Below are positions 1-6,842 of a stretch of 64,000 nucleotides of DNA, in pieces. The notes under the pieces are model-generated. The model saw only the letters and a list, made by a program, of their open reading frames with translations. It was not told where the DNA came from and made no database searches. A program made the translations under genes and the position numbers. Where the stretch lies: NCBI RefSeq assembly GCF_001427285.1, contig NZ_LMFV01000034.1, forward strand, positions 921 to 64,920, written 5' to 3'. This DNA is from Mesorhizobium sp. Root552. GTDB taxonomy: Bacteria > Pseudomonadota > Alphaproteobacteria > Rhizobiales > Rhizobiaceae. Position 1 is the stretch's first letter, and the number at the start of each line of letters is the position of its first letter.

Positions 1-1
1 G

Positions 2-451
2 GACCGGTGGATACGCGAGGTCGCCGACCAGCGGGAGCACGGCACGACCGGCATTGCGCCATCAGAGCGGTTTGCTGCTGAAGCTGGTGCGCTGCGCCCC
101 TTGGCTGGCCGTGCGCCGTTCGGGCAATTGCGGGATCTGGTGCGCAAGGTCCAGGCCGACTGTGCGATCGACCTCGACACGAACAGCTACTCGGTGCCTT
201 GGCGTCTGATCGGCGAGACCGTTCAGGTTGTCGTGCTGGCGGGCCGTGTGATCATCCGGCATGCGGGCCAGGTCGTTGCCGATCATGCTCTGTGCCGGGG
301 AAGGCGACAACGCATCGTGGACCGGGCGCATTTTGTCGGTGTCGCCGGTGCCGATGGTGTGGTGCGGGCCGCCGCGCCCATCGACATTCTCCCTCCCACC
401 CTGTTGCGTCCGCTTGCAGAATACGAGGCGGTTGTCGGAGGGGGCTGGTGA
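2..451 (+). CDS. istA: IS21-family transposase IstA, C-terminal part (5' end outside window)
   Basis: The frame is open from base 2 and ends in TGA at 449-451, so about 149 residues of the C-terminus are visible. The catalytic DDE core lies upstream of the window. The visible part (ending LAEYEAVVGGGW) matches the C-terminal beta-rich region of IstA proteins, including the stretch DTNSYSVPWRLIG that is typical of this family (the Mu-transposase-like C domain). istB starts inside the stop codon (ATGA), the standard IS21 arrangement for coupled translation. IstA makes the DNA strand cuts during cut-and-paste transposition and needs IstB as ATPase helper. Confidence 0.9.
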   Translation, partial: DRWIREVADQREHGTTGIAPSERFAAEAGALRPLAGRAPFGQLRDLVRKVQADCAIDLDTNSYSVPWRLIGETVQVVVLAGRVIIRHAGQVVADHALCRGRRQRIVDRAHFVGVAGADGVVRAAAPIDILPPTLLRPLAEYEAVVGGGW

Positions 452-1251
452 TGACGACTGTGGATCACGACCTCCTGATCGCAACGCTCGACCGGCTGAA
501 GCTGACAGCGATCCGCGACCAACTTGACACGCTGCTGGACGAGGCGGCGCGCTCGAAGATGACCTTGCGCGAGGCGCTGGCCTTCTTGGTGTCGCGCGAG
601 ATCGCTCGCCGCGACGAGCGGCGCATCTCCATGTCGAGCAAGCTGGCGCAGTTCCCGTTCGTACGCGAACTGGACAGCTTCGACTTCGATGCTCAGCCAT
701 CGCTGGATCAGGGTCAGATCAGGGAACTGGCTACCTGTCGCTGGATCGCGCACGGCGACACAGTCCTGTTCCTCGGACCTCCAGGCACGGGCAAGACCCA
801 TCTGGCTGTCAGTCTCGGCCGCGAGGCGATCCGCCAGAATTACAACGTGCAGTTCGTCACGGCCGCCACGCTGGTCGCAATGCTGGCCAAGGCACACAGC
901 GACGGCACGCTCGACAAACAGTTGACGATCCTGTCGCGACCGAAGCTGCTGATCATCGACGAACTGGGCTATCTGCCCTTCGAGGCCAATGCCGCCCATC
1001 TGTTCTTCCAACTGGTGTCGCGGCGCTACGAGAAGGGCTCGATTCTGATCACCTCCAACCGTTCGGTGGGAGAATGGGGCAATGTCTTCGGTGATCCTGT
1101 GGTCGCCACCGCCATTCTGGACCGCCTGCTGCACCATTCGACGGTGATCACCATCCGGGGCGACAGCTATCGCCTGCGCGAAAAACGCCGGTCCGGCCTT
1201 CTGCAGAAAACCGGATCGGCGCCAGAGACCAACGAAACCACGAACCAATGA
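451..1251 (+). CDS. istB: IS21-family transposition helper ATPase IstB
   Basis: This 266-aa AAA+ ATPase is related to DnaC and assists IstA in target capture and transposition. Walker A is GPPGTGKT at residues 109-116 and Walker B ends in IIDE at about 168-171, followed by the LGYLPF signature of IstB. A conserved N-terminal helical region with the REIARRDERR motif precedes the ATPase core. The length is normal for the family and no lesion is seen. The ATG at 451 overlaps the istA stop; a longer frame-open start at 199 runs through istA and is not the real start. The last 41 bp of the coding sequence belong to the duplicated segment. Confidence 0.95.
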   Translation: MTTVDHDLLIATLDRLKLTAIRDQLDTLLDEAARSKMTLREALAFLVSREIARRDERRISMSSKLAQFPFVRELDSFDFDAQPSLDQGQIRELATCRWIAHGDTVLFLGPPGTGKTHLAVSLGREAIRQNYNVQFVTAATLVAMLAKAHSDGTLDKQLTILSRPKLLIIDELGYLPFEANAAHLFFQLVSRRYEKGSILITSNRSVGEWGNVFGDPVVATAILDRLLHHSTVITIRGDSYRLREKRRSGLLQKTGSAPETNETTNQ

Positions 1252-1405
1252 AAGGGGGGTTAGTTCTTCAATTCGAGAAAGGGGTCAGTTCCTGGATTCG
1301 CTTGACATCCGGATCGGCGCCAGAGACCAACGAAACCACGAACCAATGAAAGGGGGGTTAGTTCTTCAATTCGAGAAAGGGGTCAGTTCCTGGATTCGCT
1401 TGACA
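1211..1405. repeat. Perfect tandem duplication of the IS21 right end (98-bp period)
   Basis: The segment 1211-1307 (starting CCGGATCGGCGCC, ending GGATTCGCTTGACA) is repeated without a mismatch at 1309-1405, with one T between the copies. Each copy contains the last codons of istB, its stop codon and the whole terminal repeat region. The second copy therefore carries a truncated istB end without its own gene. Slippage or recombination after a tandem IS insertion could produce this. Confidence 0.95.
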
Positions 1406-1417
1406 GAGGCGCCGCCG

Positions 1418-2358
1418 TCAGGGTCCGGCGCGTGAACGGGCAAACCCAACCCTGACCCGCGCGGTCAACTGCGCCGGCCTTGCGGTTCCCGGGCTGTCGA
1501 AGCCAATAGCCACGGGATCGACCGCACCGCCCTCCCCGCTTCCGGCGTCGTCCGAGCGGACTTGGCCACTGTCGGTCCCGGTATACTCCGGCCGGCGCAC
1601 CCCTTCCGTTCGTGCGAGCGCCTCGCGGCACTGACGTTCGAGTTCCGCACGCACGCGCACGGCAAACATCGTCCTGAGACACCCCAGCGCCTCGCCGGCT
1701 CCCGTCACCTCCAGCAACTCGCCGATGCCGGCAAGACCGAACGCGCCGCGGTCGGGATCGCTGGCCTCGTCCGCGCCGTCGACGATGGCGATGCCGACGT
1801 CGGAGACGGGCGGCGCTTTGCATTCGACATAGAGCCAGTCGGCTCCGATCAGCGCCGCCGCCATCATCCGGTTGCGCAGCGCGTTGAGCCGTCTCTCTTG
1901 GTAGGAGGCGAGCGACCGCTTGACGTCCTGATGAGCGCCGAATGACGCTTCCGGTTCACCACGACCAGATCCGGCGTGTAGGTCGCGCGGTAATGGACAT
2001 CCGAGCGCAGCCTGATCCCTTCCAACGATGACCAGTCGTTGCGCTCGAGAAAGGCAAGTGCTGCCGGCACGATCGGCATCGGCCTGTCCTGCGGCATCAC
2101 CATGAGATCCGGATTGCAGGCAGCGATGCGGATGATGCCGGCCTCCAGCAGCATGCCTTCGTGATAGGAAACCGAACGCGCCATGGCGATGAACGGCGCG
2201 AACACACCGAACACGGCATCGGGTTTCGGATCGCCGGCGACGATCGCGCCGATGGCCTTGTCGACGATGCGGGCAAAATCCTCTTCGAGATCGGCGATGA
2301 CGGCCCGGTGAGGATAGGCCGCGGCCAACGGCGCCGGCGGGACGGAATGAATGGACAT
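1418..2358 (-). pseudogene. Hypothetical gene broken by a frameshift
   Basis: Translation starts well at ATG 2358, behind AGGGAGA (6-8 nt spacing), and reads MSIHSVPPAPLAAAYPHRAV through VVNRKRH. It must then change frame at about 1947-1952 to continue as SFGAHQDVKRSLASYQERRL and on to a TGA at 1418. A single missing base restores one ORF of about 313 codons; the protein texture (helical, mixed charge) is coherent in both parts. The C-terminal end lies only 12 bp from the IS21 terminus, so it may also be trimmed by the insertion. I do not recognise the family. A sequencing error is possible instead of a true mutation. Confidence 0.6.
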
Positions 2359-2523
2359 GGAGTTCTCCCTGGGTGACGACACGATCGGCAACCGGGCGCG
2401 ACGCGCGGGCATGGACGGGAAGTTCCGCCATCGCCACACGCGACGACGCGCGTTCGGTTGGCGCGCGGCCTCAGGCCGCCGCGCTGCCGCTCGTCTCGAT
2501 GATGATGATGACGATGAAGCCAG

Positions 2524-2670
2524 TCAGTTTGCCGCGGCGGTGGCAAAGGCCGTCAGGCCCGCCTGGCCGGCAGCCGGCATTCCGCCCGGCGTCTCGCCGC
2601 CGGCATGTGTCATCATTCCAGGGATAAAAGAAGCTTCCCCGAGGGGAACGAGTGCGATAGTGCTCGCCAT
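2524..2670 (-). CDS. Small hypothetical protein (48 aa)
   Basis: A 48-codon frame begins MASTIALVPLGEASFIPGMM and is Gly/Ala/Met rich. It is preceded by a near-ideal Shine-Dalgarno, AAGGAGG, 9 nt before ATG 2670, which is the main reason to call it a gene. No signal peptide or membrane helix stands out and no family is recognised. It lies between the frameshifted gene and the 100-aa gene, on the same strand as the surrounding accessory genes, and may be part of the same island operon. The 2671-2929 stretch upstream holds nothing else that I can support. Confidence 0.45.
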   Translation of the reverse strand: MASTIALVPLGEASFIPGMMTHAGGETPGGMPAAGQAGLTAFATAAAN

Positions 2671-2929
2671 AGCCCAAGACCTCCTTGCAGGTTGCGGGTC
2701 AGGCCTTCGTCTGGTGCTTCCAACACCGGCGGAGGCCGTCATTCCCGGCCGGACGGCGACGGGAACGGAGACTGCATACAGGGATCCGGATCGGATCTGA
2801 GCCCGCAAAATGCCGGGACGGCAAAATCAGCGATCGCAAGGTTAACGGCGGGCTCGCGCGATCGGTCGGATCTATCCCGCCGGCGATGAAGAAGCATCCG
2901 CGATGCGCCTCCACCGCCGCTGTCTCATC

Positions 2930-3232
2930 TTATCCAAAGGCCGGAGCCATGGCGTGGAGATCGGCCTCGAGGCAGTCCAGTGCGCATTCGGCAAGCTCGA
3001 CTTCCGTCTCGAACCGGGCCAGCGCCCGCCACAAGGCCCGCGGGTTCGCCGCATGGTCCGGCTTCTTCAGCGCATCCCAGGCGCCGAAGAGCCGCCGCGC
3101 GAAGCCGAGCTCCGGCCCGCGCCCCAGTCCGAACTCGTCGTCGAGTTCGAGCACCCTGTCGATCGCCGCGCGGAAACGCACATTCAAGTTCGCGAACCGC
3201 GCCACGTCCTCATAAAAATCCGTTGAACTCAC
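2930..3232 (-). CDS. Hypothetical protein (100 aa), helical
   Basis: The frame reads VSSTDFYEDVARFANLNVRF and continues as an acidic, mostly helical protein with the motif FARRLFGAWDALKKPDHAAN. It contains no cysteines in the first half and no membrane segment. The start is GTG 3232, chosen because GAGGAG lies 6 nt upstream; a second GTG at 3235 is too close to the SD. It sits downstream of the HerA-like ATPase gene on the same strand but is separated from it by a strong terminator, so it is probably transcribed separately. Function unknown. Confidence 0.6.
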   Translation of the reverse strand: MSSTDFYEDVARFANLNVRFRAAIDRVLELDDEFGLGRGPELGFARRLFGAWDALKKPDHAANPRALWRALARFETEVELAECALDCLEADLHAMAPAFG

Positions 3233-3373
3233 CACACTCTCCTCGTCAGTTCGCGGCGATCCGACCATCGGGCCGCCTGCGACAAGGATCGCTGCGGGCT
3301 TTGCAAGCGACAAAAACGCCCTCAGCGGACCGGGCAATCTCACCGCGTTCCGGCACGCCCAAGACCAAAGAAG

Positions 3374-3403
3374 AAGGCTCCGCGCGGGGGTGCGCGGAGC
3401 CTT
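3374..3403 (-). terminator. Rho-independent-like terminator of the HerA-like gene
   Basis: A perfect 12-bp stem (AAGGCTCCGCGC paired with GCGCGGAGCCTT) closes a 6-nt loop. It lies 35 bp past the stop of the minus-strand ATPase gene, and on that strand it is followed by CTTCTTTGG. Pyrimidine-rich but not a pure T-run. Confidence 0.75.
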
Positions 3404-3437
3404 GGCGGCAAGATGATGGAATGCCGGTCGTCCGATG

Positions 3438-4889
3438 CTAACGCCCGATCAGCCGCGCCAGGCCGGAAGAGGTGGCGAAGCTGCCGCCGCGTTCGCAGAC
3501 CCAGCAGTCGCGCTTGAGACGTTTGAGGGCAGCCTTCAGCACGCGCGGCCCGAGGCCAGTCCGTGTCTGGATTTCGGGGGCGGTCAACGGCGCATGGCCG
3601 GCCGCCGAAAGGCAGGCCACAACCCTCTCGTCGACGGGATCACGGCTGGCGCGCAATCTGGCCAGCACCTCGACCGTCGAGGTCGATCGCCGTTCGTTCC
3701 CGAGCGCCGCCAACCCTTGCGGCGTGATCCTGACCTTCGCGCCGGTTCCAATGCTGACCAGCTTGCCAGCAAGCAGGCTCGAGATCGCCTCCTGGAAGGG
3801 CGCGCGGCGTTCCGTCGTTGCCGCAAGCAGCGCTAGCGAGTCCTTCTCCACCCCGCCGCGCCCGAACGCAGCGAGGAGCGTGAGCAGCGAAAGTTCCAAG
3901 CTCCCCTCTTCCTCGACAGCCATCACGGTCGTCAGCGGCCGGAGTGCGAGCGGCCGCACCCGTACCGGCGGCAGGCCTTCCGTCGCGGCCGTCGGCGAGG
4001 CTCGCCCACTCGCCACTGTCCCGAACAGGGCGCGCACTTCGTCGATCGGCACAATCGGCAGCTTCAGCTTCTCGATCATCTCATCCTTGCCTAGCTTGCC
4101 GGTCATCGGCTTGCGGATGCGCACCCGCTCGAGCGGGCCGCCGAAGGCTTCGCCACGGATCAGGAAGTCGCCCTTTTCGAACTCGGCGAAGACCATCGTC
4201 TCGCGCGAGCTGATCCCGATCTCCTCGCCGATCCGCTTGCGGTCGGCCAGGTCGGAGACATGGCCGAACAGGCGGTTCCTTGTCTGCGAGGTCAGGCTTT
4301 TCGAGACGTCCGCGACGCGCTGGGTGGCGACCAGCAGCGTGATGCCCCGCCTGCGGCCTTCCTTGGCGGCCTTGACGATGGCGTTGCCGGCCGGCCCCCA
4401 GCCGCGCTGGGAGGCAAACCGCTGCACCTCGTCGATGACGACGAGGTAGGGCTGCCGCAAATCGTGCGGCAGCCTCATCATCACCGTCAGAACCCGCGCG
4501 ACGACCGCGGCCTGCCCTTCATCGTCGAGGTCGTGGATGTCGATGACCACAGAAGTCCGCGCGGCAATGATCTGCGGCAACAGCCGGATCGTCCCATCGA
4601 TGGTGACGCCCGGATCGCCATGTTCGCCGCCGACAACGAGGAGGCCGTTGGGCGCGACCTCACGCAAGCTGGCGAAGTCGCCTTCGGAGTCCAGCGCGAT
4701 CATCGGATAGCCGGCGGCCAGCGCCAGTTCCTCGAACTTGCGCATGGCGACGGTTTTGCCGAAGCCGGTCATGGCCGCCAGGAGCGTGTGCTCGCCGATC
4801 AGCTTCTCGAAGTCGATGCCGACCGGTTCGCCGGCAGGGGTGTCCGCCAGGATGCTGTCCGGGCAAACGGTGGAGAGAAATTCCTTCAT
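3438..4889 (-). CDS. HerA/FtsK-like P-loop ATPase (DUF87 type)
   Basis: This 483-aa ATPase of the HerA-FtsK superfamily has Walker A in AAMTGFGKTVAMRK (about residues 38-51) and Walker B in YLVVIDEVQRFA (about 148-159). The sensor-like stretch LLVATQRVADVSKSL and the arginine-rich TRNRLFGHV region follow. After a linker there is a winged-helix-like C-terminal segment of about 90 residues (VDERVVACLSAAGHAPLTAP...). HerA proteins are hexameric DNA translocases, often paired with the NurA nuclease, but no NurA is next to this one; stand-alone relatives occur on plasmids and islands. Start ATG 4889 has GAGG 8 nt upstream. The gene probably belongs with the 409-aa gene upstream (70-bp gap) as an operon. 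Its exact role (DNA transfer, maintenance or defence) cannot be read from the sequence. Confidence 0.8.
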   Translation of the reverse strand: MKEFLSTVCPDSILADTPAGEPVGIDFEKLIGEHTLLAAMTGFGKTVAMRKFEELALAAGYPMIALDSEGDFASLREVAPNGLLVVGGEHGDPGVTIDGTIRLLPQIIAARTSVVIDIHDLDDEGQAAVVARVLTVMMRLPHDLRQPYLVVIDEVQRFASQRGWGPAGNAIVKAAKEGRRRGITLLVATQRVADVSKSLTSQTRNRLFGHVSDLADRKRIGEEIGISSRETMVFAEFEKGDFLIRGEAFGGPLERVRIRKPMTGKLGKDEMIEKLKLPIVPIDEVRALFGTVASGRASPTAATEGLPPVRVRPLALRPLTTVMAVEEEGSLELSLLTLLAAFGRGGVEKDSLALLAATTERRAPFQEAISSLLAGKLVSIGTGAKVRITPQGLAALGNERRSTSTVEVLARLRASRDPVDERVVACLSAAGHAPLTAPEIQTRTGLGPRVLKAALKRLKRDCWVCERGGSFATSSGLARLIGR

Positions 4890-4959
4890 GTCAGTTCCTC
4901 AAAAAGTTAAGATGGGATGGTGCCCGGGCCGCGTCAGCCCGGGCCGATGGGCGTTCCGA

Positions 4960-6189
4960 CTAGGCGTCGCTCGTGGTCGCAAGGGTGGACGGCACCGGGT
5001 CTTCCTGAGTCGAAGCCATGGCGGCCGGGAGGTCGGCGGCGACCCCCACGTCCTGCGGGGAACGCTTGCGCGCTGTCGCCTGCCCGCGCCTGGTCTTGTC
5101 GCGGGTCTTCTTCTGCTCAGCCCTGGCGCGCTCCCTGGCCTTCTCGGCCTTGACACGCTCGGCTTCCGCTGCGACGGCACGTTCATCGAGCACCGCCCTC
5201 GCCTTCCCGGCGCGTTCGCTACCCAGCGCCCACTCGAACTGGGGCACGACCGTTTCGGACAGCCAGGCGCCGACCTGGTCCGACTTTGGCCAGGTCTCTG
5301 CCGACCCCATGGTGAAGAGGATCCGGCGCAAGGCCACCCAGCGGCTGTCTTCGACCGGCAGCACGTGGATGACGCCGGCCGGAACGCGCCCGCCCGGGAT
5401 CTGCGCGGCATAAACCAGTGACTCGACAAGCCCGCCGGCAAGCCGCGCCGGATGCATGAGCGCCGTCTCCGCCTTACTCTTGTTCACCGGCCCGCCGCGG
5501 CTCAGCGGCTCAAGTGCCACGTGGACATCGCGCAGCATTTGGTGGACGGTGTCGAAGAACAGCTTCGTGGCGAATGCCGTCTTCCCGGCGATCGCCACCT
5601 TCATTCCTCCGGAACCGCCCTCGTCAGGCGAAGCGGCTGGTGTCCCGCCCTTGCCGACGACCGCCTTGATCCGGGCGCCGTTGAGCTTCTGGCCGGCCTC
5701 GCACGCCGCCATAACCTCTTCGATCCTCTCCGGCTCGGCCGTTGCCAGGTTGTAGAGGCCGCTCGCGATCATGCCAACCCGCACCAGCCGCTCCCGGTGG
5801 GGTGAAAGGCGCTGGTGGACACGCTCGTAGTTCTCCGCCCCTGTCCGCGACAGGTTGAGGACACCCCTCGCCAGCTTCTCGAAGTGCTTCTGGTCGTCCG
5901 AAATCGCATGCAGGGATCCGACGATGCGCCCCCACTCGAAGACGCTGTCGGTCGACTTGCGCCCGAGCTCAAGGCTCTCGCGGCGCAGGGTCTCCGCCTG
6001 CCGCGCTTTCTCACCGTTGAGCCCGAGCACCGCATAGTCCGGCGGCGTTTCGGCCGAAGCGATTACGGCACCCGCGTTCGGCTGCGCCTTACGCGCACGT
6101 GCCTGTTCCGCCACGAGCTCGGGGCTGGTGATTGGCGACGGGACGGGCGCTGCTCCGTCGAGTTCGTTGGAAGAGGTATGCTTCGCCAT
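4960..6189 (-). CDS. Hypothetical protein with basic coiled-coil C-terminus (409 aa)
   Basis: The start is ATG 6189 with AAGGAGAA at 6 nt, far better than the longer open frame. The N-terminal 40 residues are Pro/Ser/Ala rich and probably disordered. Residues 65-200 form a helical region (SVFEWGRIVGSLHAISDDQK) loosely like DUF3102-type island proteins. The last 90 residues are a charged Ala/Lys/Arg/Glu coiled coil (AEAERVKAEKARERARAEQK) followed by a basic tail, suggesting nucleic-acid or protein binding. It lies 70 bp upstream of the HerA-like ATPase and on the same strand, so the two may act together. Family membership is a guess. Confidence 0.65.
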   Translation of the reverse strand: MAKHTSSNELDGAAPVPSPITSPELVAEQARARKAQPNAGAVIASAETPPDYAVLGLNGEKARQAETLRRESLELGRKSTDSVFEWGRIVGSLHAISDDQKHFEKLARGVLNLSRTGAENYERVHQRLSPHRERLVRVGMIASGLYNLATAEPERIEEVMAACEAGQKLNGARIKAVVGKGGTPAASPDEGGSGGMKVAIAGKTAFATKLFFDTVHQMLRDVHVALEPLSRGGPVNKSKAETALMHPARLAGGLVESLVYAAQIPGGRVPAGVIHVLPVEDSRWVALRRILFTMGSAETWPKSDQVGAWLSETVVPQFEWALGSERAGKARAVLDERAVAAEAERVKAEKARERARAEQKKTRDKTRRGQATARKRSPQDVGVAADLPAAMASTQEDPVPSTLATTSDA

Positions 6190-6842
6190 GGAAATTCTCC
6201 TTTTGCTGGCGTTCGACCTGTGAACAAGAGGAAACTCAAGTTCAAATCTAGTATAACTCAAGGAGAAGAAGGGGTCCAATTACGCTATACATTTAACTAT
6301 AGCACACAATAGATTTAATCTATGATAACGATGCTGAAAATCACGTTGAACTATACAATAGAAACTATGTTTCTTTTCAACCGTAGATAAATCGAACTAT
6401 GTTACTTACCATTTCCACGACACCAAGATCTCGCAAGTCGATCACCCGCAAGAAAAATTAGGCAGCGGCCAGAACGCCCGCCCACGGCGCCTTGGAGAAG
6501 AATATTCGGCCAGCCGCCAAACCCGTCAAGTAAACCACCAGGCAAACTTTGCCTAAAGCATGCCGGATCGCTGCACCCGCATCGCGTCAGCTTCCCTCCT
6601 GCATGCGCTTCTAGAGCAGCGAATTCCACGTAGTGCTCCGCCGGCGTAAGTCCAACAGAGCCTAGGACTGCCAAGGCCGGCCTGTTGATCCTCGACAGGA
6701 TCAAGGCTGCGCCAATCATGCATCCGATGTACATATTGAACCTATGTGATCGGTTTGGGCCGCATCCAACTCCTTGATAGACGTCAACAACTATCCGGTC
6801 GAACAGGATAAAGGGTATCTCATCCACACGGAGAGTTGGAAG
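6190..6842. other. Gene-poor AT-rich spacer with AACTAT repeats and a 20-bp hairpin
   Basis: About 650 bp separate the accessory genes from the acyl-CoA synthetase gene. The part at 6225-6410 is clearly AT-rich against a GC-rich background and holds AACTAT at 6295, 6349, 6363 and 6395. The part at 6411-6680 returns to normal composition; a minus-strand frame of 141 codons there (6402-6827) lacks a convincing SD and any recognisable motif, so I do not call it. An inverted repeat, TTGATCCT-CGAC-AGGATCAA, lies at 6685-6704. This is probably the promoter region of the 409-aa gene plus the junction between two DNA modules. Confidence 0.5.

Larger units (their letters stand above)
1..1405 (+). mobile_element. 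IS21-family insertion sequence, right-hand part
   Basis: The element is cut by the window start. It holds the 3' part of istA, a complete istB that overlaps it by 4 bp (ATGA), and a right terminus ending in CTTGACA at 1405. Read inward from the right, the terminus begins TGTCAAGCGAATCC, and it carries internal near-repeats of the agttcNtNNattcg type, as expected for the multiple terminal repeats of IS21 elements. The left end and any target-site duplication lie outside the window. The terminal 97 bp is present twice in tandem (see the repeat entry). Confidence 0.9.

Noticed and set aside
6685..6704. TTGATCCT-CGAC-AGGATCAA as a FixK/FNR site
   Set aside because: The half-sites are separated by 10 bp rather than 4 bp; it is a simple hairpin and was not counted as a box.
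6402..6827. 141-codon minus-strand frame in the AT-rich spacer
   Set aside because: No SD, odd composition with many Cys and Gly, and it overlaps the 5' end of the acyl-CoA synthetase frame.
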